A DNA stretch of 64,000 nt from Streptomyces sp. NBC_00358 (GTDB lineage Bacteria > Actinomycetota > Actinomycetes > Streptomycetales > Streptomycetaceae). Under the pieces are notes generated by a model. That model was not told the DNA's origin. It saw nothing but the letters and a program-made list of their open reading frames with translations, and ran no database searches. The stretch's first letter is position 1. Each line of letters opens with the position of its first letter. Positions 30,496 through 39,841 of this stretch are shown here, one piece after another. The DNA lies in NCBI RefSeq assembly GCF_036099295.1, contig NZ_CP107976.1, positions 2,852,001 through 2,916,000 on the forward strand, given 5' to 3'. A program made the translations under genes and the position numbers.

Positions 30496-32538
30496 GTGAA
30501 TCAGTCCGCCGAAACCCAGCCCCAGGTCAGCCTCGCGCAGTCCTCCCCGACCATCGGCACGTTCCGTGAGCGGGACGGCGCGCTGGAGTGGACGGGCCGC
30601 ACGGAGACCGTCCGGATCGAGCCGTGGGGCCCCGACGCGGTCCGGGTCCGCGCCCGGCTCGGCGGCCCCGTGCTCGAAGGCCTGCCGGGAGCCCTGCTCG
30701 ACGAGCGGGAGGCCGCCGCGAGCACGATCCGAATCCAGGACGGCATGGGCTTGTTGACGGTCGGAGCCCTGACCGTCGATGTGAGCGCCGAGGGGCTGGT
30801 CCGCTTCACCCGCACCGACGACGGCGGTGAGCTCCTCGCCGAGGAGCGTGCCCACTTCTGGTGGCCGGGCTCGCGGCTGTACACCCCCACCGGCAACGGC
30901 CACCACCGTCTGGAGCAGCGCTTCGCCGCGTACGAGGGCGAGAAGCTGTACGGCCTCGGGCAGCACCAGCACGGGCTGTTCGACCAGAAGGGCGCGGTGC
31001 TGGACCTGATCCAGCGCAACGCCGAGGTCACCGTGCCGGTGCTCACCTCCAGCCGCGGCTACACCCTGCTGTGGAACAACCCGGCGATCGGCCGGGTGGA
31101 GCTCGCCGGCAACGGCACGCGCTGGGTCGCCGACTCGGCCCGTCAGATCGACTACTGGATCACCGCTGGCACCCCGGCCGACGCCCAGCGCCGCTACAGC
31201 GCGGCGACCGGCCGCACGCCGATGCTGCCCGAGTGGGCGGCCGGGTTCTGGCAGTGCAAGCTGCGCTACCGCACCCAGGACGAACTCCTGGAGGTGGCGA
31301 GGGAGTACAGGCGCCGGGGCCTGCCGCTGTCGGTCATCGTCTGCGACTTCTTCCACTGGACCCACCTCGGCGACTGGAAGTTCGACCCGGCCGAGTGGCC
31401 CGACCCGGCGGCCCTGCAGGCCGAACTCGCCGAACTCGGCGTCAAACTGGTCGTGTCGGTCTGGCCGTCGGTCTCACCGCTCTCCGAGAACCACCAGCTC
31501 ATGGAGCAGCGGGGTTACTTCATCGGCACCGAGTACGGACCGATGGCGCACGCCGACTGGCCGGACAAGGAGGTCGCGTCCACGGTCCAGGTGGCCTTCT
31601 ACGACGCCACGAACCCCGAGGCGCGCGCCTTCCTGTGGTCGCGGGTGAAGGACAACTACCTGGATCCGTACGGCATCTCGGCCTTCTGGCTGGACGCCTG
31701 CGAGCCGGAGCTGAAGCCGGGCTTCTCCGAGAACCTGCGCTACCACGCGGGCCCGGGTCTCGAAGTGGGCAACCTCTACCCGCGCGAGAACGCCCGCACC
31801 TTCTACGAGGGGCTGCTCGCGGCCGGGGAGACCGAGATCGTCTCCCTCAACCGCTCGGCCTGGGCGGGCAGTCAGCGCTACGGGGCCGCCCTGTGGTCCG
31901 GCGACATCGGAACGGACTTCGCGACGCTGCGCCGCCAGATCGCCGCGGGCCTCAACACCGCGCTGTCCGGCATCCCCTGGTGGAACACCGACATCGGCGG
32001 CTTCCACGGCGGCGATCCGGACGACCCGGCGTACCGCGAGGTGATGATCCGCTGGTTCCAGTTCGGCGCGCTGTCCCCGCTGATGCGCCTGCACGGCTTC
32101 CGCGACCCGGGCCTGCCGCTCGGCCCCGGCATGACCGGCGGACCGAACGAGGTCTGGTCGTACGGCGAGGAGGCGGGCACCGTCATGGAGGCGTATCTGC
32201 GGCTGCGCGAACGGCTGAAGCCGTATGTGCTGGACGTCATGCGGCAGGCCCACGAGGAGGGGCTGCCGGTGATGCGCCCGCTGCTCCTGGAGTTCCCGGA
32301 GGACCAGGCGGCCTGGTCGGTGGACGACGCCTACCTCCTCGGCCCCGACCTGCTGGTCGCGCCGGTCCTCACCGCCGGCGCCACCGCCCGTACGGCGTAC
32401 CTCCCGGCGGGAGCCCGCTGGACGGACGCGTGGACCGGGAAGACGTACGAAGGGGGCGCGGCCGTCACGGTCGACGCACCGCTCGACCGGATCCCGCTGT
32501 TCCTGCGGGACGGAGCCCGGCTTCCCGTGGCCGGCTAG
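30496..32538 (+). CDS. GH31 glycosidase, probable alpha-xylosidase
   Basis: A 680-residue cytoplasmic GH31 enzyme. The N-terminal beta domain is followed by the catalytic barrel with nucleophile Asp400 in FWLDACEPE and acid/base Asp470 in LWSGDIGTDF. The substrate-side motif IVCDFFHWTHLGDWKFDPAEWPDP resembles that of alpha-xylosidases more than of alpha-glucosidases. C-terminal beta domains end VDAPLDRIPLFLRDGARLPVAG. There is no signal peptide, so it should remove xylose from imported oligosaccharides. The GTG start is supported by AGGAG eight bases upstream. Its position behind the LacI gene places it under the O1/O2 operators. Alpha-glucosidase is the main alternative activity. Confidence 0.9.
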   Translation: MNQSAETQPQVSLAQSSPTIGTFRERDGALEWTGRTETVRIEPWGPDAVRVRARLGGPVLEGLPGALLDEREAAASTIRIQDGMGLLTVGALTVDVSAEGLVRFTRTDDGGELLAEERAHFWWPGSRLYTPTGNGHHRLEQRFAAYEGEKLYGLGQHQHGLFDQKGAVLDLIQRNAEVTVPVLTSSRGYTLLWNNPAIGRVELAGNGTRWVADSARQIDYWITAGTPADAQRRYSAATGRTPMLPEWAAGFWQCKLRYRTQDELLEVAREYRRRGLPLSVIVCDFFHWTHLGDWKFDPAEWPDPAALQAELAELGVKLVVSVWPSVSPLSENHQLMEQRGYFIGTEYGPMAHADWPDKEVASTVQVAFYDATNPEARAFLWSRVKDNYLDPYGISAFWLDACEPELKPGFSENLRYHAGPGLEVGNLYPRENARTFYEGLLAAGETEIVSLNRSAWAGSQRYGAALWSGDIGTDFATLRRQIAAGLNTALSGIPWWNTDIGGFHGGDPDDPAYREVMIRWFQFGALSPLMRLHGFRDPGLPLGPGMTGGPNEVWSYGEEAGTVMEAYLRLRERLKPYVLDVMRQAHEEGLPVMRPLLLEFPEDQAAWSVDDAYLLGPDLLVAPVLTAGATARTAYLPAGARWTDAWTGKTYEGGAAVTVDAPLDRIPLFLRDGARLPVAG

Positions 32539-32558
32539 GACCCGGGCCCGTCCGGCCG

Positions 32559-32592
32559 GATGCGGCCGGTCCCGCGAGGGACCGGCCGCATC
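32559..32592. terminator. Bidirectional terminator between GH31 and GH12
   Basis: A perfect 15-bp stem (32559-32573 with 32578-32592) with a GCGA tetraloop lies 20 bases after the GH31 stop and 12 bases after the GH12 stop on the other strand. Confidence 0.88.
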
Positions 32593-32604
32593 ATCGTGCG
32601 GGGA

Positions 32605-33321
32605 TCAACTGCTGCTGACCGTCAGGTTGTTGGTGGTGAAGTCGAGACCGCCCGCGGACGAGGTGATCTCGAAGCCGAACTGCACGTCGCCGATGGTCGC
32701 GCCGCTCGACATCCATCCCTTGGTGTTCGCGATCCACTTCAGGATCGGGAGGATGTTGAGGGTGCCGGAGGTGGAGTCCGAGGTGCGCAGGAACGAGAAG
32801 ACGTCGTTCGCGCCGTTGTTGCCCTTGTAGACGGTCCAGGTGTTGCCGTTCAGCGTGAGCGTGCCCTGCGAGGTGCCGAGCGCGCCGACGGCTCCGTTGT
32901 AGTTGACCCAGAGCATGATCTCGTGGGCGTAGCCGGTGTCCCAGATGTCGTACGAGGTGTCGTACGCGCCGGCGGACGGGACGGTGACGTTGTAGGTGCT
33001 GGTGAGGGTGGACAGCCCCGAGATCGTCTTGCCGACGTACTTCTTGGAGTTGGGGTAGGACTTGATGCCGCCGGTGTTGGGGTGGTCGGCCCAGACTCCC
33101 CAGTTGGTGCCGGAGTTGGCCCAGATGCACTGGCTGCCGGCGCCGGAGCCCCAGATGTCGTTGTAGAGCGTGTACCCGTTGAGGGTGGTGCTGCCCCACT
33201 GGTCGCAGGAGGACCAGACGGCGGCCTGGGCGGGGGCCGAGGCGAGGCCGATGGTCGCGCCGAGCGCGAGCGCGGGTGCGACGAGGGCCTTGGTCATCCT
33301 GTTCAGCGTGCGAAGTGCCAT
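32605..33321 (-). CDS. Secreted GH12 endoglucanase / xyloglucanase
   Basis: A 238-residue secreted GH12 enzyme. Residues 1-34 form a Sec signal peptide (MALRTLNRMTKALVAPALALGATIGLASAPAQA). The jelly-roll domain starts AVWSSCDQWGSTTLNGYTLYND and has the two catalytic Glu residues, Glu134 in HEIMLWVNY (nucleophile) and Glu218 in QFGFEI (acid/base). It has no carbohydrate-binding module. Family members cleave beta-1,4-glucan or xyloglucan; the neighbouring alpha-xylosidase, fucosidase-type and galactosidase genes favour xyloglucan. It is the only exported hydrolase of the locus and the last gene of the leftward operon. GGAAGGGA precedes the start. Confidence 0.93.
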   Translation of the reverse strand: MALRTLNRMTKALVAPALALGATIGLASAPAQAAVWSSCDQWGSTTLNGYTLYNDIWGSGAGSQCIWANSGTNWGVWADHPNTGGIKSYPNSKKYVGKTISGLSTLTSTYNVTVPSAGAYDTSYDIWDTGYAHEIMLWVNYNGAVGALGTSQGTLTLNGNTWTVYKGNNGANDVFSFLRTSDSTSGTLNILPILKWIANTKGWMSSGATIGDVQFGFEITSSAGGLDFTTNNLTVSSS

Positions 33322-33357
33322 GGTGTCCCTTCCATGGGTGGGGGGAGGTGCGGGGGT

Positions 33358-35616
33358 CTACCGCGGCCCCAGGGTGAGGACGCGGTCTTCTCCGGCGCTC
33401 AGTGAGAGCGGTCGCGCGCCGGTGGAAGTCCGGAGTTCGACGCGGCAGGTGCGTTCCGGCCGCAGCACGGCGGTGGCGCCGTCGGGGTTCCAGATGAGGT
33501 CCGCCTCCGCGCCGAACCTCGTCCGGATGCCGCGGAGTTCGCCGCTCGGGAGGCCGGCGGGGAGTGCGGGGAGCAGGACGAGCCGCTCGGGCGTGGACTG
33601 GATCAGTGCCTCGATGAGCACGGCGGGCAGGGTGTGGGCCGCGTCGGCGTTGTAGACGTGCCGGTTCGGGTAGTGGCCGCTCATCAGGGAGACGTGGAAG
33701 AAGTCCCCGGTCAGGACGTTGTCGAGGGCGGCGGCCACCCGCTCCGCGTCCCGCAGCCGGGCGGCCACCAGGGCGTGGTGGAGGTGGCCGTGTGCCGAGT
33801 CGTTCTCCGCGCCGCGCAGTTCGAGGGCGCGATGGGCCGCCGCGGCGAGGTCGGGGGTGTCGTAGGGGTTGATCTCGTCGAGCGGCCAGACGCCGTAGAG
33901 ATGGCTGAGGTGGCGGTGGTCGTAGGTGTCGTCGAGTCCGGCACGGGCCCACTCGGCGAGCGCGCCCTCGGCGTTGACCCGGTGCGGGGGCAGCCGGTCG
34001 GCGAGCGCACGCCAGCGCTCGGCGTCCGGCCCCGGGTGGTAGGCGGCGGCCGTGCTCAGGGCGTGCCGGGCCGCGGAGAGGTCCATGGCGGCGTTCAGGG
34101 TGATCCATCCGGCGTTCGCGGGCCGGTTCTCCGGGGAGTAGGACGGCACGATCACCAGGTGCCCGTCGTCGTCGGTCCGGGTGAGGAAGTCCTCGTAGAA
34201 GCGGGCCACTTCGGCGAGTGCGGAGGCGAGGCGCGGGTCGCGTCCGCCGCGGGTCTCGTCGTGGTCCACGAGGGGCTTGAGCAGCCAGTCCGCGCCGGCG
34301 GTCCACACGTGCAGCGGATACGCGCGGCTGAGGTGGTGGATGTGGCCGGACTCGCCGTCGGTGTGGGCGGGGGCCACCGCGCCACGCGCCCCGAAGACGG
34401 CTCGGGCGTTGTCGCGCCAGTGCGGCAACTGGCCGTGGACCAGGGCCGCGTGCGCCTCGGTGACCTCGGGGAGCGCGGCAGCCGCGGCCGACGCGGTCTG
34501 CAGATTGAGGTTGGCGTCGGTGGTGAACGCACCGGACCAGGCGGTGTCCCAGTCGCCGGTCCACAGCCCGGTCAGCCGGGGCGGCAGCGTCCCCGCCGCG
34601 GACAGCAGATGGTGGCGGCCGGCCGCGAAGAGCCGCTCCAGAAGGGCGGGGCTCTTCGGACGGCGGACCAACTCCGACCCCGGGAGCGCCCGTTCGGCGG
34701 GATCGGCGTGCAGGTCGAGGGTGACGCGGAGGTAGGCGGGGCGGTGCCGGGCGGTGTGGCGGGCGAGCAGGTGGGCGTAGGCGCGCTCGATGTCCTCGTC
34801 GCCCCGGCCGGCCTCGGGCAGCAGGTCCCGCAGCGCGCGGACCTCGGTGAGGGCGTCCAGCTCGCCCGGGTGCCGGTGGACCCGGGTGAGCAACAGCATC
34901 GAGCCGGCTCCTTCGACCCGTACGCCGGCCGGCGCGGGACGGGTCGTGCCGTCGGTGACGAGGAGCGTGACCCCGGTGTACGCCAGGTCGCTGTCCGGGT
35001 AGCGGGCGCGCAGCGTGAGGAGGGCGCCCTCGGGCGTGCGGACGGCTCCGTGGCCCACCGCCAGGCCCTCGGGCGCTCCCGGCAGCCGGTGGTCCAGGCT
35101 CACCTCGACCGCGGGGCCGGGGGCGGTCACGTACTGCGCGATCACGTCGTCGGCGCGGGAGACGAAGACCTCGCTGCGCCGGTCGCCGCTTTCCGCACGG
35201 ACCACGCCGGTGGTGAAGTCGGCCTCGCGCCGGTAGGCACGGCGCTCCTCGGCCGGGCGGCGCAGCCGTACCTGGAACGCCGGATGGAAGGGCTGCACCC
35301 ACAGCAGCGGCCGGCCGTCGGTGAAGTCCTCCCCGGCCCGGACGTCTCCGGCCAGCAACCGGTCCTGTACGTCGGCGAGGCGGTCGGCGAGTTCGGGCGG
35401 GCGGGCGTCCGCGCTGCCGTTCGGACGGACCAGGCGGTGGTGATTGACGATCACCCGGTCGTCGTTCGGATCTCCGAACACCATGGCGCCGTGTGTGCCG
35501 TTCCCGCTCAGGAAGGCGTCCTCCCAGCGGGCGGCGGGCAGGGGTTCCCAGGTTCCGTGGACGGGGGCCGGGACGGGGGCGGCGAGGCGGGCGTCGGCGC
35601 GGGGGGCGTCCGTCAT
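33358..35616 (-). CDS. GH95 alpha-L-fucosidase / alpha-L-galactosidase
   Basis: A 752-residue GH95 enzyme; the family removes alpha-1,2-linked L-fucose or L-galactose. The N-terminal domain (ARWEDAFLSGNGTHGAMVFGD) is followed by an (alpha/alpha)6 barrel with PRLTGLWTGDWDTAWSGAFTTDANLNLQTA, where the conserved Asn pair helps activate water, and HRHLSHLYGVWP, then a C-terminal beta domain. There is no signal peptide. ATG 35616 overlaps the GH42 stop by four bases (ATGA). The frame stays open far upstream through GH42, but that is a shadow. Fucose caps occur on plant xyloglucan side chains, which fits the locus. Confidence 0.9.
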   Translation of the reverse strand: MTDAPRADARLAAPVPAPVHGTWEPLPAARWEDAFLSGNGTHGAMVFGDPNDDRVIVNHHRLVRPNGSADARPPELADRLADVQDRLLAGDVRAGEDFTDGRPLLWVQPFHPAFQVRLRRPAEERRAYRREADFTTGVVRAESGDRRSEVFVSRADDVIAQYVTAPGPAVEVSLDHRLPGAPEGLAVGHGAVRTPEGALLTLRARYPDSDLAYTGVTLLVTDGTTRPAPAGVRVEGAGSMLLLTRVHRHPGELDALTEVRALRDLLPEAGRGDEDIERAYAHLLARHTARHRPAYLRVTLDLHADPAERALPGSELVRRPKSPALLERLFAAGRHHLLSAAGTLPPRLTGLWTGDWDTAWSGAFTTDANLNLQTASAAAAALPEVTEAHAALVHGQLPHWRDNARAVFGARGAVAPAHTDGESGHIHHLSRAYPLHVWTAGADWLLKPLVDHDETRGGRDPRLASALAEVARFYEDFLTRTDDDGHLVIVPSYSPENRPANAGWITLNAAMDLSAARHALSTAAAYHPGPDAERWRALADRLPPHRVNAEGALAEWARAGLDDTYDHRHLSHLYGVWPLDEINPYDTPDLAAAAHRALELRGAENDSAHGHLHHALVAARLRDAERVAAALDNVLTGDFFHVSLMSGHYPNRHVYNADAAHTLPAVLIEALIQSTPERLVLLPALPAGLPSGELRGIRTRFGAEADLIWNPDGATAVLRPERTCRVELRTSTGARPLSLSAGEDRVLTLGPR

Positions 35617-37619
35617 GGCGTGAGCACCGCCGCTCCGTAGCGCTCCAGTCGTACGGAGCCGTGCGCGGGCGTGCCGCCGAGCAGGTCGCGATGGCTGCCC
35701 GGCACCTCGACGGTCACCGGGGCGCGCCCGTGGTTGAGCAGGAAGAGCAGGTCGCCGCGCCGGACGGCCTCGACCCCGGCGGGCAGCCCGTCGAGCACCG
35801 GCCGGACACCCGCGCCGTCCGCCGCTCGCGCCAGCAGTTCGCGCAGGGCGTCCGGTTCGGGAAGGGTGGACAGGTACCGGGCCGTTCCCTTGCGGAGCAC
35901 GGCGGGCAGGCCGTCGAGTTCGCCGCCCCGGTAGCGCGCCTCGGCGACCGCCGTGCCGTCGGGTTCGATCTCCTCGGACCAGAGCGTGCCGAGGAAGCCG
36001 TCGCATGTGGCGGTCTCCCCCGCCTCCAGCGGCCACCACTCTTGGAGCGTGCGGATGCCGAAGAGTGCGCGCAGCCGCTCGTCCATGCCGCCGGGGCGCA
36101 CGCGGTCGTCCTCGTCGGCCACGCCGGTCAGGAAGCCGCAGACGAGCGTGCCGCCCGCCCGTACATGGGCCAGGAGGTTGCCGATCGCCGCGTCGGTGAG
36201 CAGATAGAGCTGGGGCACGACGACCATCCGGTAGGCGGACAGGTCGTGCTCGGGGTGCGCGAACGCGGTGCCGAGGCCGGCTTCCCAGAGGGCGCGGTGC
36301 CAGGCCCGGAGGACTTGCGCGTAGTCGTTCTCCGAGGACAGCCGGCCGTCGTGCGCTCCCGCCCACCAGGAGTCCCAGTCGTGCAGGATCGCGATGTCCG
36401 AGGTCACGCGAGTGCCCGTCACATGAGCGCTCAGGGCGGCGAGTTCGGCGCCGATCTGTTTGATCTCCTGGAAGGTGCGGCCCCGCTCCCCCGCGTGGCC
36501 GATCATCCCCGAGTGGAACTTCTCGGCGCCCTGCCGGGACTGCCGCCACTGGAAGTAGCAGACGGCGTCCGCGCCGCGGGCCACGGCCTGCAGCGACCAC
36601 AGCCGGTTCAGTCCGCGCGGCTTGGGATGGTTCACACCGCGCCAGTTGACCGCTCCGGCCGCCTGTTCCATGAGCATCCAGGGGCCGCCCGCGGCCTGGG
36701 ACCGGGTCATGTCCTGGATGAGCGCGCCGTTCTGCGCGCCGAGCGGATCGCGCGGGTCCGGATAGCTGTCGACCGAGACGACATCCTCCTCGGCGGCCCA
36801 CCGCCAGGCGTCCTGACCGGCCCACATCGGCATGAAGTTGCTGGTGACCGGGATGTGCGGGCTGTGGCGGCGCACGATGTCCCGCTCGGCGACGCAGCAC
36901 TCCAGGAGCATGTCGGAGGTGAACCGCTTGAAGTCGAGCACCTGCGTGGGGTTCTTCATGTAGTGCGCGTGGCGCGGCGGGAGGACCTCGTGCCATCCGT
37001 CGTAGCCCTGGCCCCAGAAGGCGCTTCCCCAGGCCGTGTTGAGGGCTTCGACGGTGCCGTACCTGTCCTGGAGCCAACGCCGGAAGGCGGCCGCCGCCTC
37101 GTCGCCGTAGTCGAAGGTGCAGTACTCGTTGTTGATGTGCCACATCGTGAGAGCGGGGTGGCGCCCGTAGCGGGCGGCCAGGTCCTCGGTGATGGCGGCG
37201 GCACAGCGGCGATAGACGGCGCTGGAGTGCGAGAAGTGCTGCCGGGAGCCCCACCATTCGGTGCGGCCGCCCTCGTCCCGGGGCAGTGTCTCGGGGTGCA
37301 GCCGCCCCATCCAGGGGGGCGGCGAGGAGGTGGGGGTGGCGAGCACGACGCCGACGCCGTGCTCGTGCATCAGGTCCATCAGCCGGTCCAGCCAGGCGAA
37401 CTCCCTTGCCCCTGGCCGTGGTTCAAGTCTGGCCCAGGAGAAGACCCCGAGGGTGACGGAGTTGACCCCGGCCTCTTTCATGAGCCGTACGTCCTCGTGC
37501 CAGGTCTCCTCGGGCCACTGCTCGGGGTTGTAGTCGCCGCCGAAGAGGATGCGGCCCCGGGTGGCGTCGCCGAGGGTCGGCCGCCCGGACTCGGGACCGG
37601 TTCCGCGGGGCGTGGGCAT
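35613..37619 (-). CDS. GH42 beta-galactosidase
   Basis: A 668-residue GH42 enzyme. The N-terminal barrel contains FGGDYNPEQWPEETWHEDVRLMKEAGVNSVTLGVFSW, acid/base Glu165 in WHINNEYCTFDYG and nucleophile Glu318 in MLMEQAAGAVNW. A trimerisation domain and C-terminal beta domain follow. There is no signal peptide. It would remove galactose from imported side chains once fucose is gone. An AGGTAGG precedes the ATG. It lies 169 bp after the second permease gene; this gap has three near-repeats of CAxGGGGTTCG but no evident terminator, so it likely belongs to the same operon. Confidence 0.94.
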   Translation of the reverse strand: MPTPRGTGPESGRPTLGDATRGRILFGGDYNPEQWPEETWHEDVRLMKEAGVNSVTLGVFSWARLEPRPGAREFAWLDRLMDLMHEHGVGVVLATPTSSPPPWMGRLHPETLPRDEGGRTEWWGSRQHFSHSSAVYRRCAAAITEDLAARYGRHPALTMWHINNEYCTFDYGDEAAAAFRRWLQDRYGTVEALNTAWGSAFWGQGYDGWHEVLPPRHAHYMKNPTQVLDFKRFTSDMLLECCVAERDIVRRHSPHIPVTSNFMPMWAGQDAWRWAAEEDVVSVDSYPDPRDPLGAQNGALIQDMTRSQAAGGPWMLMEQAAGAVNWRGVNHPKPRGLNRLWSLQAVARGADAVCYFQWRQSRQGAEKFHSGMIGHAGERGRTFQEIKQIGAELAALSAHVTGTRVTSDIAILHDWDSWWAGAHDGRLSSENDYAQVLRAWHRALWEAGLGTAFAHPEHDLSAYRMVVVPQLYLLTDAAIGNLLAHVRAGGTLVCGFLTGVADEDDRVRPGGMDERLRALFGIRTLQEWWPLEAGETATCDGFLGTLWSEEIEPDGTAVAEARYRGGELDGLPAVLRKGTARYLSTLPEPDALRELLARAADGAGVRPVLDGLPAGVEAVRRGDLLFLLNHGRAPVTVEVPGSHRDLLGGTPAHGSVRLERYGAAVLTP

Positions 37620-37788
37620 GACCTACCTCGATCGGGGTGTGGGGGTGGATCGCCGCGGCCGACCGCTGGTCAGGAGCAGGTCGGCCGCGGCGAGCGGAGG
37701 GGGCGGCGGAGCGCTGGGCACGGGGTTCGGGGGCACGGGGTTCGAGGCATGGGGTTCGGGGCGGGGGCGGGGGTCCGGCCGTGGTGGT
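37620..37788. other. Gap between permease and GH42 genes
   Basis: 169 bp with a tandem CACGGGGTTCG / CATGGGGTTCG motif around 37718-37760. No gene, promoter or terminator is evident. It might set a step-down in expression between transporter and hydrolases. Confidence 0.4.
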
Positions 37789-38724
37789 TCACCCCTTCAC
37801 GGCGCCGGTGAGCATGCCCTTCTTGAAGTGCCGCTGGACGAAGGGCGAGAGGATCGCCACCGGGAGCAGCGCCATCACCATGACGGCCATCTGGACGGCC
37901 AGCGGCGACAGTTGGCCGGTGTTGATCTGGGTGGCGAGTCCGACGGGCCGCTCCTGCTTCTGCACGAGCTGGATCATCACGTTCTGCAGCGGCATCATGT
38001 CCTGGTCGGTCAGGTAGATGGAGGCGTTGAACCAGGCGCTCCAGTAACCGACCGCGTAGAACAGCGAGATCACCGCGAGGACCGCCCGGGAGAGCGGCAT
38101 CACGATCTGCCACAGGATGCGCCAGTCGCCCGCCCCGTCGATGCGGGCGCTGTCGATGAGTTCGGGCGAGATGCCCATGAAGAACGCGCGCAGCACCAGG
38201 ATGTTGAAGACGCTGACGGCGCTGGGGAGGATCAGCGCGAGATAGGTGTCGGTGAGGCCGAGCGCCTGCACGAGCAGGTAGGTGGGGATGAGTCCGGCGC
38301 CGAAGAACATCGTGGCGAGGAGCAGCATCAGGAACCAGCGGTGGCCGAGCGATCCGATGCGGGAGAGTCCGTAGGCGCACAGGACCGACACGGTCATGCT
38401 GAACAGGGTGCCGACCAGGGTCACTCCGACGCTGACGAGCGCGGCGCGCTGCACCTGGCCGCCGGTGAGCAGTTCCCTGTAGGCGACGAGGGAGAAGCTC
38501 CTGGGGACGACGACCAGCCCGCCCGCCGCGTCGATGGTCTTCTTCGACTGGAGGCTGGTGACGACCACGATCCAGAGCGGGAAGAGGATCGCGAAGGCGG
38601 CCAGGGTGAGGGTGAGTCCCTTGCCCGCGAGGCCGGCCTTCGACGGCTCCTCCTCCCAGGGCGGCCGGGGCGGCGCCGCCCAGCGGCCGGGCTTGTCCCT
38701 CGGCGCGTGGGTCACGGCGGTCAT
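37789..38724 (-). CDS. CUT1 sugar ABC transporter permease (LplC/AraQ-type)
   Basis: A 311-residue inner-membrane permease with six predicted helices. The cytoplasmic EAA loop is ELIDSARIDGAGDWRILWQIVMPLSRAVLAV near residues 190-220, the contact site for the ATPase. A Pro-rich cytoplasmic N terminus precedes the first helix (LTLTLAAFAILFPLWIVVVTSL). It overlaps the upstream permease by four bases. The family and context indicate uptake of oligosaccharides. Confidence 0.92.
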   Translation of the reverse strand: MTAVTHAPRDKPGRWAAPPRPPWEEEPSKAGLAGKGLTLTLAAFAILFPLWIVVVTSLQSKKTIDAAGGLVVVPRSFSLVAYRELLTGGQVQRAALVSVGVTLVGTLFSMTVSVLCAYGLSRIGSLGHRWFLMLLLATMFFGAGLIPTYLLVQALGLTDTYLALILPSAVSVFNILVLRAFFMGISPELIDSARIDGAGDWRILWQIVMPLSRAVLAVISLFYAVGYWSAWFNASIYLTDQDMMPLQNVMIQLVQKQERPVGLATQINTGQLSPLAVQMAVMVMALLPVAILSPFVQRHFKKGMLTGAVKG

Positions 38725-39815
38725 TTCTTGTACACCCCCTGCTCACCCATGAGATGGGCGACCTTGTTGGCGGTCAGGACGAGCCCCAGTCCGACCACAC
38801 CCTTGATGAGTCCGGCGGCCGCGGCGTAGCCGAAGTCCTGGTTGCGGATGCCGTTCCACCACACGAAGGTGTCGAGGACCTCGGAGGCGCCGGGGCCCAC
38901 CGAGTCGCGCTGGAGCAGGAGTTGCTCGAAGCCGACGGTGAGCGCGTCGCCGACGCGCAGCACCAGGAGCAGGGCGATCACGGGGCGCAGGGCGGGCAGC
39001 GTGATGTGCCACATCCGCCGCCAGCGTCCGGCCCCGTCCATGGCGGCGGCCTCGTACAGGTCGGGCGGGACGGACGACAGGGCCGCGAGGAAGACGATGA
39101 TGCCCCAGCCCGCGTCCTTCCAGACGCCCTCGGCCGTGACCAGGAACTTGAAGATCCCCGGATCGGTCATCAGGTCGATGCCCTTGTGCCCGTGCTGGCG
39201 CAGGGTCTGCGCGATGATGCCCGCCCCGCCGAAGATCTGCTGGAAGACGGTGACGACCAGGACCCAGGAGAAGAAGTGCGGGAGGTACATGACCGCCTGG
39301 GCGACCGCCCGGACCCGGGGCCTGACCACGCTGTTGATGAGCAGCGCGAGGCCGACCGGGATCGGGAAGTACAGCACGAGCTGGAGGAAGAAGAGCACGA
39401 AGGTGTTCTGTACCGCGTGCCAGAAGCCCGAGTCCGCGAAGATCCGCTGGAAGTTCTCCAGCCCGATCCAGGGGCTCTCGAACATCGCGACGAAGCCGTT
39501 GTCGCTCAGGTAGGGGTCGTAGTCCTGGAAGGCGACGACATTGCCCAGGACCGGTATGTAGGTGAAGACGAGGAGGAGCGCGATCGCCGGCAGGGTCATC
39601 AGGATCAGGGTGCGGTCGCGTCCGAACCGGAGCCGGAACCCCAGCTTTCCGGCGTCCTTTCCGGCGCTCCCGCCGGCCCGCCGTCCGGTGGCCCGCCATC
39701 CGCGGGCCCGCCGTCCGGTGGCCCGCCCGTCGGCGCCGTCCGGTGGGCCCCCGTCCGGGTTCCGCCTGCCCGCCTTGGCCCCGGCCCTGCTCCGGGGCAC
39801 CGTGCTGTGCGACAC
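38721..39815 (-). CDS. CUT1 sugar ABC transporter permease (LplB-type) with extended N terminus
   Basis: A 364-residue permease. The first ~65 residues are a low-complexity Arg/Gly/Ala stretch containing a duplicated RATGRRAxG motif, absent from most homologues. Six membrane helices follow, from LILMTLPAIALLLVFTYIPVLG. The EAA loop is LYEAAAMDGAGRWRRMWHITLPALRPV near residues 255-280. The GTG start is supported by AAGGAGAAGG. It is coupled to the second permease and follows the binding-protein gene by 26 bp. Confidence 0.91.
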   Translation of the reverse strand: MSHSTVPRSRAGAKAGRRNPDGGPPDGADGRATGRRARGWRATGRRAGGSAGKDAGKLGFRLRFGRDRTLILMTLPAIALLLVFTYIPVLGNVVAFQDYDPYLSDNGFVAMFESPWIGLENFQRIFADSGFWHAVQNTFVLFFLQLVLYFPIPVGLALLINSVVRPRVRAVAQAVMYLPHFFSWVLVVTVFQQIFGGAGIIAQTLRQHGHKGIDLMTDPGIFKFLVTAEGVWKDAGWGIIVFLAALSSVPPDLYEAAAMDGAGRWRRMWHITLPALRPVIALLLVLRVGDALTVGFEQLLLQRDSVGPGASEVLDTFVWWNGIRNQDFGYAAAAGLIKGVVGLGLVLTANKVAHLMGEQGVYKK

Positions 39816-39841
39816 GGCCTTCTCCTTGCCTCAGCCCTGGG

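Noticed and set aside
33358..37257. A single 1299-residue protein spanning GH95 and part of GH42
   Set aside because: The upstream part is an out-of-frame shadow of GH42; the GH95 ATG overlapping the GH42 stop (ATGA) is the natural start.
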